A stretch of DNA of 64,000 bases from NCBI GenBank assembly GCA_001897835.1, contig MKUN01000045.1, forward strand, positions 124,001 to 188,000. The letters are read 5' to 3'. How positions within the stretch are numbered: position 1 is the first letter of the stretch; the number at the start of each line of letters is the position of its first letter. Below are positions 43,385-53,011 of the stretch, one piece after another. Below the pieces are notes generated by a model. It was not told the origin of the DNA. It worked only from the letters and a program-made list of their open reading frames with translations, and did no database searches. A program made the position numbers and the translations under genes. This DNA is from Bacteroidetes bacterium 46-16. GTDB lineage: Bacteria > Bacteroidota > Bacteroidia > Chitinophagales > Chitinophagaceae.

Positions 43385-45616
43385 ATGAACACTAAGAAGA
43401 GGATGCTGATCGTGTCTAACAGGTTGCCCGTAAAGATTATACAAAAGGACGGTTTGAGCACTTATCAGCCCAGTGAAGGAGGACTGGCCACTGGCCTGGG
43501 CAGCATTTATAAAGAAGAAGGGAACCTTTGGATTGGCTGGCCGGGGGCCCTGGTAGCCGATAAGGATAAAGAAAAAGTGATACAAGACCTTGATAATGAT
43601 AACCTGTATCCCATATTCCTGACCGAAAAAGAAATACTCGATTACTATGAAGGTTTCTCTAACGAAACTTTGTGGCCGCTGTTTCATTATTTCCCCACTT
43701 ACAGCATTTATAACCCGGAGCAATTTGAAGTATATAAGCAGGCCAATCAAAAATTTGCCGACGAGATATTAAAGATAGCTACTGAAGATGATGTGATATG
43801 GATACATGATTACCAGCAAATGCTGCTGCCTGAAATGATCAGGCGCAAGCTGCCGGGTGTTACCATCGGCTTCTTCCTGCATATACCCTTCCCCTCCTAC
43901 GAGGTCTTCCGTATGTTGCCATGGCGAAAGGAACTGCTTACGGGTCTTACTGGTGCTGATGTGATCGGTTTTCATACTTATGATGACGTACGGCACTTCC
44001 TGAGTGCTACCAGTCGCATACTGAACGTGAACGGAACGGCCAATGAGCTGGTGATAGACGACAGGAAGATCGTAGCCGATGCCTTCCCCATAAGCATAGA
44101 TTATAAAAAATACAAGCAGCTTGCAGAGAGTACGGAGACAAAACGCAATGAGCGTAAGCTTAAAGAGCTTACAGGCCATAACAGGCTCATTATCTCTATC
44201 GACAGGCTCGATTACAGTAAGGGCATCCTGCACAGGTTGCAGGCATACAAGCTATTGCTGGAGCGTCATCCCGAGCTCCGTGGTAAAGTGACACTTGTAC
44301 ACCTTGTAGTGCCCTCGCGCGATAAGGTGACAAAATATAAAGAACTGAAAGAAGAGATGGATATGCTGATAAGCGACATCAACGGGCAATACAGCTCCTT
44401 CAGCTGGCAGCCCATACAGCATTTCTATCGTTCTTTCCGTATCGATATACTTTCGGCATTGTATAAGGCGGCGGATGTGGCACTGGTCACCCCTCTGCGC
44501 GATGGGATGAACCTGGTGAGCAAAGAGTATGTAGCCAGCAAGACCGATCAGCGCGGCGTATTGGTGCTGAGCGAAATGGCTGGGGCCTCAAGGGAGCTGT
44601 CCGAAGCACTGATGGTGAACCCATCGGATATATGGGATTATGCCGAAAAGATATACCAGGCATTAAATATGCCTGTAGAAGAGCAAAAGCGGCGCATGAC
44701 AGCTATGCAGCAAACAGTATCTAAGTTCGATATATTCAATTGGGTCAATAATTTCATCGGCAGGCTGGAAGAAATAAAGGCATGGCAACAGGAACTCAGC
44801 ACACGGAATATTAACGAATCCATAAGGCAAAAGATGGCAATAAGCTATCATTACGGCTCCCGGCGTTTGCTATTCCTGGATTATGATGGTACGATGGTGT
44901 CTTTTAAAAAACAGGTAAATGAAGCGAAGCCCGATGATGAATTGCTGAAATTGCTGGAATGTATCAGCAGTGATCCGCATAACACAGTGGTCATTACAAG
45001 CGGGCGCGATTATCATACACTCGAATCATGGCTGGGCCATTTGCCAGTTGACATAATAGCCGAGCATGGAGCATGGTATAAGGAATATGATGGGCCATGG
45101 CGTCATCGCAGGGATTTGAACGCTGGATGGAAACCCGATATACGCAGTGTGCTTGAGGTATATACCAGCCGCACACCCGGCTCATTCATAGAAGAAAAAA
45201 GCTATTCGTTAGCCTGGCACTATCGAAAGACCGAAAGCGGCCTCGGCAGTTTAAGGGCGCAAGAGATAACCGCCGACCTGAAATACCTGGCTGCCGACCT
45301 GGGCTTGCAGGTATTGCAGGGCGATAAGGTAGTAGAAGTAAAGAATATATCGGTGAATAAGGGTACGGCAGCCAAACGCTGGCTTGAGAAGACCGATGCG
45401 GATTTTATCATGGCCATAGGCGATGACCACACCGATGAAGATACATTTAAGGCAATGCCCGCAGACGCTATTACCATAAAGGTAGGCAGCAATGTATCTG
45501 AGGCAACGTATTATTTACGGTCGTATATTGAGGTCCGCGCCCTGCTGCGGGAGATATGTACAGCAAGCACAGATGATGAGGATGAACATGAGGCCTTGCT
45601 GGAAGAAGCGAACTGA
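43385..45616 (+). CDS. fused trehalose-6-phosphate synthase and trehalose-6-phosphate phosphatase
   Basis: 743 residues from ATG 43385 (a GTG 7 codons upstream is in frame). Residues 1-480 are the GT20 synthase (SNRLPVKI, GGLATGLGS, IWIHDYQ, FFLHIPFPS, DRLDYSKGI, PLRDGMNLVSKEYVA); residues 490-743 are the HAD-type phosphatase (LDYDGT with nucleophile Asp499, and GDDHTDEDTF). Together they make trehalose from UDP-glucose and glucose-6-phosphate, usually for osmotic and desiccation protection. The synthase half carries full active-site blocks, so both activities are expected. Confidence 0.94.
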   Translation: MNTKKRMLIVSNRLPVKIIQKDGLSTYQPSEGGLATGLGSIYKEEGNLWIGWPGALVADKDKEKVIQDLDNDNLYPIFLTEKEILDYYEGFSNETLWPLFHYFPTYSIYNPEQFEVYKQANQKFADEILKIATEDDVIWIHDYQQMLLPEMIRRKLPGVTIGFFLHIPFPSYEVFRMLPWRKELLTGLTGADVIGFHTYDDVRHFLSATSRILNVNGTANELVIDDRKIVADAFPISIDYKKYKQLAESTETKRNERKLKELTGHNRLIISIDRLDYSKGILHRLQAYKLLLERHPELRGKVTLVHLVVPSRDKVTKYKELKEEMDMLISDINGQYSSFSWQPIQHFYRSFRIDILSALYKAADVALVTPLRDGMNLVSKEYVASKTDQRGVLVLSEMAGASRELSEALMVNPSDIWDYAEKIYQALNMPVEEQKRRMTAMQQTVSKFDIFNWVNNFIGRLEEIKAWQQELSTRNINESIRQKMAISYHYGSRRLLFLDYDGTMVSFKKQVNEAKPDDELLKLLECISSDPHNTVVITSGRDYHTLESWLGHLPVDIIAEHGAWYKEYDGPWRHRRDLNAGWKPDIRSVLEVYTSRTPGSFIEEKSYSLAWHYRKTESGLGSLRAQEITADLKYLAADLGLQVLQGDKVVEVKNISVNKGTAAKRWLEKTDADFIMAIGDDHTDEDTFKAMPADAITIKVGSNVSEATYYLRSYIEVRALLREICTASTDDEDEHEALLEEAN

Positions 45617-45637
45617 TCAACACTAGTGATAAATAAA

Positions 45638-45664
45638 GAAGGCCGGGAAATGATCCCGGCCTTC
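45638..45664. terminator. terminator between the trehalose and DUF5606 genes
   Basis: GAAGGCCGGGA pairs perfectly with TCCCGGCCTTC around AATGA. It serves both converging transcripts. Confidence 0.85.
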
Positions 45665-45686
45665 GGTTTGTATAGATACAGTATTT

Positions 45687-46283
45687 TTATTCTTCTGTTT
45701 TTTTCTTTTTAGCTGCTGTTTTTTTAGCGGGCTTCTCGGCGCCATCATCTGTCTTTTCGCTGGCAGCTTTCTTCTTTTTCGGGGCGGCTTTCTTTGCAGG
45801 TTTTTCCGCAGGTTCTTCTGCTGTTTCTGCTTTTACTTCGGCTACCGGTTCTGCTTCAGGAGTAGTTTCAACCGCAGTATCTTCAGCCTGGGCTTCAAAA
45901 TTCAGCAGGTCGTTCGCTTTCAGCAGGTCATACCATTTCAGCATTTTCTTCATATCGCTTACATACACACGGTCTTCATCTATCTCGGCAAAGATGCTCT
46001 TGAAATAATCTTTAATGGCATTGTTGTCAGATGCTTTTGGGTCGGCTTTGGTAACCGTACCGTCGGTATCTTTCATTTTCTGAAACACTTCGTGCAGGCG
46101 CACATTATCGCCGGTGGTGTATATTTCTATACTTTCCAGGGGGGTAACGTTATGCAGGCGGGCAGAAATGAATTTAGTGCTTTTGTCTGCCAGGTTGCGC
46201 ACTATTGCGCCGTCGCTTTTTGTTGTCAGGAGCTGGTAAAGACCGCCAAGGCCTGTAACTGCTACGATTTCTCTGTATTCCAT
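45687..46283 (-). CDS. DUF5606 protein with Lys/Ala-rich tail
   Basis: 198 residues from the ATG at 46281-46283, where MEYREIVAVTGLGGLYQLL is the family N-terminus. Residues 1-140 are the DUF5606 domain, found in Bacteroidota and uncharacterised. From about residue 145 an acidic hinge (EAQAEDTAVE) leads into a strongly basic tail (PAKKAAPKKKKA repeated), like histone H1 or AlgP. -7 element TATTTTTG at 46302-46309. Confidence 0.8.
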   Translation of the reverse strand: MEYREIVAVTGLGGLYQLLTTKSDGAIVRNLADKSTKFISARLHNVTPLESIEIYTTGDNVRLHEVFQKMKDTDGTVTKADPKASDNNAIKDYFKSIFAEIDEDRVYVSDMKKMLKWYDLLKANDLLNFEAQAEDTAVETTPEAEPVAEVKAETAEEPAEKPAKKAAPKKKKAASEKTDDGAEKPAKKTAAKKKKTEE

Positions 46284-46301
46284 ATATAAAACTAAGGGAG
46301 G

Positions 46302-46309
46302 CAAAAATA
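46302..46309 (-). promoter_or_regulatory. -7 promoter element of the DUF5606 gene
   Basis: Reads TATTTTTG on the minus strand, 18 bases before the ATG. Confidence 0.5.
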
Positions 46310-46387
46310 AGCTTTTGCGCTTAATTTGCCTCCCTTATTATGCATATAGTTGTTTACTATTTTATCTTATAGGTCAGGCTGCAAGGC

Positions 46388-49300
46388 TTACCTGATAAGT
46401 GTTATATCTCCTTTTATCATTTGTTTGTTGCTGCCGTCGCCCTGGTTGCCGCATATGAACTCCATATAGAAGAAATAGGTGCCCATATCCTGCGGTACCC
46501 CTTTATAAGTACCATCCCATCCTGAGCTGGTAGTGGTGCTGGTGAAGACCAGTTGACCGAAACGGTTGAAGATAGAGAGTTTGATCAGCTCCATATCACC
46601 TTTATAAACGGGGCGGAATACATCATTCTTGCCATCGCCATTTGGTGTAAAGGCATTGGGTATATAAGGCGTGCAGCAATTATCATATTGTACCTCAGCC
46701 TCGCCCGAAGAGATACAATCGTGGACATCATGTATCACTACGCGGTAGAAACCGTTCGGCAGGCCTGTTATCCTGTTGATACCAGAAGGGCGGGTAGTAT
46801 CAGTACTCCATACATAAGTATATGGAGGTGTACCACCTGCTACATCTACGATCACAGCACCATTATCATCCACGCCTTCACAGAGGTTACCATTGGTATG
46901 CATCTTGAGCGTAATAGAATCTGGCTGCGGCACCGGTACCCTGGTCGATTTTTTACAATCTTTACTGTCTATCACCGTAATGATATGGTAACCGGGCGCC
47001 TGGCCTGTAAATTCATTATCAGATGTAGGTGGCACCGGTTGCCCGTCTACCTGGTAGGTGAACGGAGGTACGCCGCCTGAAGCATTGATCGAGATAACAC
47101 CATCGGATACGCCGTAACAACTTGTAGGTGTGATGTTAGGCTCTTCGAGCACGATGTGCGGCAAGCCTGTGAGGGTGATCGTGGTATCGTGTGTACAGCT
47201 GTTCTTGTCTATAGCATAGAAAGTATAGCTTCCTTCCGGTAAGCTTGTGAACAAAGAAGTTGATGTATAATCAACAGGATTTTGCCCATACATATAAGGA
47301 GGTGTACCTCCTGCGGCTACCAGGTCTATAGAGCCATCTGCAAAGCCCTCGCAGGTAGGATTGGTAATATTGGCACCCGAGAACACAAGCGGATCAGGTT
47401 GCTCCAGCGTTACCGAAGAATCGAGCGCACAGGCATTGAAGTCTTTTACATGAATATTGTGATTGCCTGCATAAAGGTTACCCAGGCTATTGGATGACTG
47501 GAATGGATCAAAATCCACAGCATAAGAGTACGGAGGTGTGCCGCCGGCCAGGAATACCTGAATGATACCATTATCGTCGCCATAGCACCTGGGTTGCGTG
47601 AGCGTAAGATCTATTATTTCGAGTTTAGGCGGCTGGGTAACAATGAGCACAGTATCGTAAGTACAACCATTGTTGTCGATAATATGCACGGTATCTACGC
47701 TGGTAGGCAGGTTGCCGAATACATTCGTACCGGAGAATGGCCCGTTATTGAGTGCATAAGTGTATGCAGGTGTACCACCTGTACCGTTGGCCGTGATGCT
47801 GCCATTGCTGAAGCCATAACATGTAGGCCTTACTATGCTGATATTGGTGCCGAGTATCGGTGGCTCAGTTACTACAACTGCAGTATCTTTTATACAACCG
47901 TTCACATCTTTGATGTGCACTGTGTATGTACCTGCCGGCAGGTTAGGGAACGAGTTGGTAGGACTGTAAGGATTCGGTCCCAATGCATAGGTATAGGGGC
48001 TTGTAGCACCGCTGCCGGTAACATTGATGACGCCGATGCTTTGTCCGAAGCACAGCTCATTGGTAATATTGAAGAGCCCTACGGGGTTCAGTGAATCTAT
48101 TATGGCAATTGTGGTGTCTTTTATACAGCCGTTCAGGTCTTTAACATGGAAAGTATAGGTACCTGCAGCCAGCGGCTGGAATGTATTGGACGGGCCATAA
48201 GGGCCTGCACCTTGTGAATAGGTATAGCCCGGCGTGCCGCCTGAGCCTGTCAATATCACTCTGCCATCGCCCAGTGTGGCGCAGGTGGAGTTCTTAACTG
48301 AAGCAGCAACGGCTACAGGTGTAGGCTGTGTAAGTGTAACGATCGTGTCTTTGATACAACCGTTGGCATCTTTTACATGCAGCGTATAAGTAGCTGCCAC
48401 TAAACCGACAAAGGTATTGCTGGGCCCGAAAGGTGCTGCATTGATGGCATAAGTGTAGCCAGGTGTGCCGCCCGATGCAGACATGGTCATGGTACCATTG
48501 GCACTGCCATAGCATGTGGGCCGCACCATAGTTACCTGTGTGATACGCAGCTCTGTAGGTTCTGTAAGTGTGATAACAGTATCCTTGATGCAATTATTCG
48601 CATCTTTGGTATGTATGGTATAAGTACCTGCGGCAAGGCCATTGAACGTATTGGACGGGCCGTAAGGGCCTGCACCATTGGCATAGGTATAGCCCGGTGT
48701 GCCGCCTGCAGCGTTTATCACGATGGAGCCTGTTGCTGCACCATGACACAGGATATTTGTAATTACTGCAGCTACGGTAACAGCAGTAGGCTGTGTAACG
48801 TTGGCCGTTGTATCGAGGTAGCAACCTTGTGCATCATGTACATGTATCGTGTAGGTAGCTGCAGTGAGGTTGGGGAATGTATTGGTGCCGGAGAAAGGCC
48901 CGGCATTCAATGCATAGGTATAAGGGCTAATGGCATTATTGCCGGTTGCCGTGATAGAACCGTCATTGCCGCCATTGCAGGAAACATTGGTAATGGCAAG
49001 TGTCGCGTGCACTGCCAGCGAGTCGGTAAGCGTAAGTACAGTGTCTTTGCTGCAACCGGTTGAGTTCTGTACATGGAAGGTGTATGTGCCTGCTGCAAGG
49101 CCTGTGAAATTGCCGCTTGGACCGAATGGCCCTGCACCTATAGCATAAGTATAAGGAGGTGCATTGTTGTTATATGCAGCAAGTGTCACCTGCCCATTAG
49201 CCACGCCATTACAAAGTGGTTTGGCTATTGACGCATTGATGTATATCGGCGGGCCGTCCGGCAGCGACCATGTACTGTCTTTGATACAAAGGTTGGCATC

Positions 49301-50980
49301 TTTGATATGCAGTGTATACGTGCCTGCAGCAAGACCGGTAAAAGTATTAGGGTTGCCGTAAGCATTCGCATTATACGCGTACTGGTATGGTGCCAGGCCA
49401 CCCGTACCGGTAATGGTTATAGTACCATCGGAGCCACCCGGGCAGGTTGGCAATGTATACGTAAGCGAAGCAAAGCTTGGACCGGGAGGTGCTGCAAAAG
49501 TTACTACAGTGTCTTTGGTACAGCCTACATCGCTGGTGGTGCGGATGGTATAAGTGCCTGCTGCAAGACTATCTGTTAAGGTGCCTGTAAGATTATTATT
49601 AGTATGGATGACATTTACACCCTGCAATACGGTCTCTGTCCAGGGCGATACGCCGGTAGCCACAGTAAACACGGCCTTCTTGGTACATGTGGCCGGCGAT
49701 ACAAGTGTAACGGTATTACCTGGCAGCGGCGCTATGATTATGGTATAGGTTATCTGCTGGTTGGCAGCGAGCGGGCATTGATTGTCCTGGTAGTTAAGCG
49801 TGAAGGTATAAGTGCCGCTTGGTGCTGCGGGTGTATTCGTGTTCCAGGTGAATACACCGGTAGGGCTTGGTGTATGGTTATTGGTCACCACATATGTGGC
49901 ACCAGCGGGCAGGCCGGTGGCAGTAACATCTATAGTATCGCCATTGGCATCGGTAGGGTTGATACTGAAAGTAAAGACACCTGTGTTTTTACAAACCCTA
50001 AGCGTAGTGGAATCGATAAGTGTGCCTGCTGACGGGCTGGATATTACCCCTGAAGGGGGCCAGTTATTGCATGTATTCAAAACCACCACCGTCATCTCGC
50101 GCTGGCTGGTACCCACCAGCACACCATTACGGTATTCCTGCACTTCCATACAGGCCAGTGAGCGCTGTACCGCATTGGGGGTAAAACTCATTTGCCCTGT
50201 GGTGGGCACAAAGGTAAATGGATTGGCCGCCAGCGGGGCTGTGGCTGTCCATGGGGCTATATAGTTAACGTTCGGAGGATTGGCCGGGAAACCTGTACCG
50301 TCACGGCCGGGTATCTGAACATAATAAAGGCTGTCAGAATTAGGATCTACCGAGCCGGGTGCATAGTTAGCCGGTATGTTCAGGCAATAAAAAGGTGTAG
50401 GTATCGTACCGAAGACGGATGAACTGTTTGGCGTACCTACAGCGGCGGTGTTGTTGAGTTTGGAATCAAGTGTTATGATCGTATTACCCGGGTTTACAAC
50501 ATTGGTAATGGTACTGCTTCGCCCGGCTTGTGTAAAGCCCATGTAACCATCGAAATGGAAACGCCAGTTGGCAGACTGGTAAGGCACAGTATACACAAAA
50601 GAGTAGATAAATTTCTTAATACCCGGTATGGTATTATTTACGTTTGAGCAGGTGGTGTTGTTGATATCGGCAGGGCATACCGGCGTCACTTCAACACCTG
50701 CAAAAGGAGCTTCCTCTGTAAGCGTAAGTGTAGCGACCGCCGTAGTATTGGGATCGTCATATACCTTTACCCGGCAGGTGGCCCCGTTCAGGTTAGGGAA
50801 TGCAGCGCCTGCGCAGTCGCCATACACGATAACGTATATTTTATAGTCATTACCCGATACGTATGTATAATACATGTCTATGCCAAATACGTGTGTGGCA
50901 AAAGACTGAACCGTTGATAAAAATAGAATGCCTGCAATCAGGAATGAATAACGCAGCATCTTGAGTACATTTTTTTTCAT
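46388..50980 (-). CDS. SprB-repeat adhesin with type B T9SS sorting domain
   Basis: 1530 residues. Signal peptide about residues 1-28 (MKKNVLKMLRYSFLIAGILF). An Ig-like/cadherin-like domain lies around residue 345-420. Residues about 500-1430 hold one degenerate and 12 clear SprB repeats of about 75 residues, with CxGxxDGxI, GGTPxYTYAL and AGTYTIHVKDANGC signatures and regular Cys spacing. The C-terminus is a type B domain (IPNAFTPNGDGKNDVF ... GWDGTYKGVPQDMGTYFFY). Repeats like these build the mobile SprB filaments used in gliding. There is no PorP/SprF gene next to it, unlike the other adhesin in the window. Confidence 0.9.
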   Translation of the reverse strand: MKKNVLKMLRYSFLIAGILFLSTVQSFATHVFGIDMYYTYVSGNDYKIYVIVYGDCAGAAFPNLNGATCRVKVYDDPNTTAVATLTLTEEAPFAGVEVTPVCPADINNTTCSNVNNTIPGIKKFIYSFVYTVPYQSANWRFHFDGYMGFTQAGRSSTITNVVNPGNTIITLDSKLNNTAAVGTPNSSSVFGTIPTPFYCLNIPANYAPGSVDPNSDSLYYVQIPGRDGTGFPANPPNVNYIAPWTATAPLAANPFTFVPTTGQMSFTPNAVQRSLACMEVQEYRNGVLVGTSQREMTVVVLNTCNNWPPSGVISSPSAGTLIDSTTLRVCKNTGVFTFSINPTDANGDTIDVTATGLPAGATYVVTNNHTPSPTGVFTWNTNTPAAPSGTYTFTLNYQDNQCPLAANQQITYTIIIAPLPGNTVTLVSPATCTKKAVFTVATGVSPWTETVLQGVNVIHTNNNLTGTLTDSLAAGTYTIRTTSDVGCTKDTVVTFAAPPGPSFASLTYTLPTCPGGSDGTITITGTGGLAPYQYAYNANAYGNPNTFTGLAAGTYTLHIKDANLCIKDSTWSLPDGPPIYINASIAKPLCNGVANGQVTLAAYNNNAPPYTYAIGAGPFGPSGNFTGLAAGTYTFHVQNSTGCSKDTVLTLTDSLAVHATLAITNVSCNGGNDGSITATGNNAISPYTYALNAGPFSGTNTFPNLTAATYTIHVHDAQGCYLDTTANVTQPTAVTVAAVITNILCHGAATGSIVINAAGGTPGYTYANGAGPYGPSNTFNGLAAGTYTIHTKDANNCIKDTVITLTEPTELRITQVTMVRPTCYGSANGTMTMSASGGTPGYTYAINAAPFGPSNTFVGLVAATYTLHVKDANGCIKDTIVTLTQPTPVAVAASVKNSTCATLGDGRVILTGSGGTPGYTYSQGAGPYGPSNTFQPLAAGTYTFHVKDLNGCIKDTTIAIIDSLNPVGLFNITNELCFGQSIGVINVTGSGATSPYTYALGPNPYSPTNSFPNLPAGTYTVHIKDVNGCIKDTAVVVTEPPILGTNISIVRPTCYGFSNGSITANGTGGTPAYTYALNNGPFSGTNVFGNLPTSVDTVHIIDNNGCTYDTVLIVTQPPKLEIIDLTLTQPRCYGDDNGIIQVFLAGGTPPYSYAVDFDPFQSSNSLGNLYAGNHNIHVKDFNACALDSSVTLEQPDPLVFSGANITNPTCEGFADGSIDLVAAGGTPPYMYGQNPVDYTSTSLFTSLPEGSYTFYAIDKNSCTHDTTITLTGLPHIVLEEPNITPTSCYGVSDGVISINASGGVPPFTYQVDGQPVPPTSDNEFTGQAPGYHIITVIDSKDCKKSTRVPVPQPDSITLKMHTNGNLCEGVDDNGAVIVDVAGGTPPYTYVWSTDTTRPSGINRITGLPNGFYRVVIHDVHDCISSGEAEVQYDNCCTPYIPNAFTPNGDGKNDVFRPVYKGDMELIKLSIFNRFGQLVFTSTTTSSGWDGTYKGVPQDMGTYFFYMEFICGNQGDGSNKQMIKGDITLIR
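46690..49480 (-). repeat. tandem SprB coding repeats, about 225 bases each
   Basis: The coding repeats are visible at DNA level as recurring GGTGTGCCGCC and GTGTATGTACCTGC-type strings on the plus strand. Units are most alike in the middle of the array (the fourth to eighth repeats), suggesting recent duplication or recombination there. Confidence 0.75.
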
Positions 50981-50993
50981 AAAATTGTTTCGA

Positions 50994-51001
50994 CAAAGAT
51001 G
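50994..51001 (-). promoter_or_regulatory. -7 promoter element of the SprB-repeat gene
   Basis: Reads CATCTTTG on the minus strand, 13 bases before the ATG; TTG lies 17 bases further upstream. The same CATCTTTG variant occurs at 19187. Confidence 0.5.
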
Positions 51002-51369
51002 TTTGACAATGTTTTATACAAGAGTAAAGGGTAATCAATTCTATCTTTTTCAAGGAGGGGGTGATCCCGTGGGGTATATTGCCTTTCCAGATTTTTTATT
51101 CGGTCATTAAACCTAACTAACCCATTTCACAGCCTATTCCAACTAAAATTTCTTTAATTCAAAAGTACAGGGTTTTAAAGATACTATGAAAAATTAACAA
51201 AATCTTTTGTACCCAAAAAATTAAAGGTTATTTTTTATTTAAATATATCGCATACTTTTGATTAAGAATAGAAAACGAGTATTAATATTACTCATTTATG
51301 TGTTTATATTAAAAAAATGACGTGAATGGCACAAATTCCGTGGAGTTTGAATGCCTTGAAGGCCGACCT
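51002..51369. other. AT-rich gap between the flippase and SprB-repeat genes
   Basis: No gene is seen. The stretch is strongly AT-rich and contains GAGTA...TACTC inverted bases near 51277-51293 and a weak GCCTT/AAGGC hairpin near 51350. Nothing else is supported. Confidence 0.5.
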
Positions 51370-52881
51370 TTAGAATAAGCGTTTATTATCCCTGATGCTT
51401 TTCAGGTAAGTATCCAGGTCTGCTGAGGGTTTTAGCAGCAATAACAAAACAGTATATACCACCACCACCAGTGCAGAGCGCAATATGGTATCGGTCAATA
51501 AGTAGGCGATACCCGTGTGCCCGGTATGGTTGATGTGTGGCATAAAGTAGCCCGATAGCCCTGCACCTGCTCCGGCAACCAATACCAGCCAGCTTTTATT
51601 GGTGAAAGGCAGTAACTGCATTTTTTTCCACAGGAAGAACATTTTGGCTATATTGAAAATAGCCAATGCTATAGTAGCACTCCAGGCAGCGCCATAAACA
51701 CCATAAAGTGGTATTAAGTACCAATTCAGGGCGAACGCTATACCTATCAGCATGAGGGAAATATGAAAATTGAACCGGTAAAATTTAGAGATGCCTATAA
51801 GCTCGCTATTCAGGCCGGTTGACATATCTATCATCCTGCCCAACATTAATATCATGACGAGGCCGGGAATAGCTTCGTATCCGACAGGAAAAATATTGAC
51901 AATCGTTTCCAGGTTACAAGCAATAAGCAGGAACATGCCAATGGCTACGATCAGTATATTGATACCGGAACGATGGAAGAGGTCCTTAAGCTTTACCTCA
52001 TCACGATCGATATATGCTTTGTTGAGCACGGGATAGGTAGCCGATATCATAGCACGATAAGGGAATACGATAAGCGTATTGGCATAGATGGCCACGCTAT
52101 AAACAGCAAGTGAGCCCATACCGGCCTTATCGAGCGGGGCAAGCATAAGCGAATCAAAATAGCCTATAAGGTTGAGCGAGGCTCCAAACATAAGATGGTA
52201 CCACGAATAATGGGCCATCTCCTTATACTCTTGCCTGGTAAATGCGTTCCAGTTGACGGAAAATCCAAAGCCCTGTGTACGCATGGCAAGCAATAGCATA
52301 GCTAATACCGGGGCAACATATATCAGTACCGTGCCAGCCACCACACCGCTAAAGGATATCAGCTTGAAATAATATAGGGCAATGACAACCAGGTTGCAGA
52401 GGCGCAATAACACTTCGCGCATAAATGAGGATGCCGCTACTTTTAGCTGCGATATAAGGTACTGATCGAGGAATGCCATCAGGCTCCAGAAAAGTACAAG
52501 CACCGGTACCCAGGAATAGTATTTATTAATAAATGCCCTGTCTGCCGGCTGGTAGAGGCCCACAATACTATGGCGCAAAGCAAAATAAGGAATGGTGAAA
52601 ACTATTGTAGCGAGTATAGGTACTACGCCACATATGGTCAGTAGCACCTTCTTTCTTGCATCATTGGCTGCATAGCGCTGTGTGAAGGTGGAGGCCAGCG
52701 AGGATGTGCCCAGCAGCACGATAAATTGGATCAGTGCACCCTCCAGCGTAATGTTTTTGGTGAAGCCAAATTCCGGCTTGCTCAATATATAGGTACTCAT
52801 CAAAACGAGCAGCGCTCCTAAAGCGGCACCAGTGAAGTTGACAAGAGTTGTTTTTACAGATTGGCGGAATACAATGCCCAT
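51370..52881 (-). CDS. polysaccharide flippase (Wzx/MATE-like)
   Basis: 503 residues with 12-14 predicted membrane helices spread along the chain, and the family layout of O-antigen or lipopolysaccharide exporters. Short soluble loops and blocks such as AHYSWYHLMFGASLN and YRAMISATYPVLNKAY fit the polysaccharide biosynthesis protein family. It would flip lipid-linked glycan across the inner membrane. Not in a polysaccharide cluster; neighbouring genes are unrelated. Confidence 0.8.
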   Translation of the reverse strand: MGIVFRQSVKTTLVNFTGAALGALLVLMSTYILSKPEFGFTKNITLEGALIQFIVLLGTSSLASTFTQRYAANDARKKVLLTICGVVPILATIVFTIPYFALRHSIVGLYQPADRAFINKYYSWVPVLVLFWSLMAFLDQYLISQLKVAASSFMREVLLRLCNLVVIALYYFKLISFSGVVAGTVLIYVAPVLAMLLLAMRTQGFGFSVNWNAFTRQEYKEMAHYSWYHLMFGASLNLIGYFDSLMLAPLDKAGMGSLAVYSVAIYANTLIVFPYRAMISATYPVLNKAYIDRDEVKLKDLFHRSGINILIVAIGMFLLIACNLETIVNIFPVGYEAIPGLVMILMLGRMIDMSTGLNSELIGISKFYRFNFHISLMLIGIAFALNWYLIPLYGVYGAAWSATIALAIFNIAKMFFLWKKMQLLPFTNKSWLVLVAGAGAGLSGYFMPHINHTGHTGIAYLLTDTILRSALVVVVYTVLLLLLKPSADLDTYLKSIRDNKRLF

Positions 52882-52963
52882 TGGCTATAAAGATAGTATA
52901 TACCTATAGCCAAAAGTAAAAAGTAAAAAGCCAAAAAAAATATAAAGGTCTTGCCGTAAAAAG

Positions 52964-52988
52964 AAAACCCCGCTACAAGCGGGGCTTT
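52964..52988 (-). terminator. terminator after the OmpA/DUF5723 gene
   Basis: CCCCGCT (52968-52974) pairs with AGCGGGG around ACA, with A/T flanking pairs and a T-rich tract on the minus strand. Confidence 0.85.
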
Positions 52989-53011
52989 CCTTTATTTTTT
53001 ACAATACTTCG

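Noticed and set aside
47594-48094. plus-strand frames inside the SprB-repeat gene
   Set aside because: They follow the repeat structure in the wrong strand and lack any promoter or family.
46690-49480. regularly spaced repeats that could look like a CRISPR array
   Set aside because: They are about 225 bases long and lie in an intact reading frame as SprB protein repeats.
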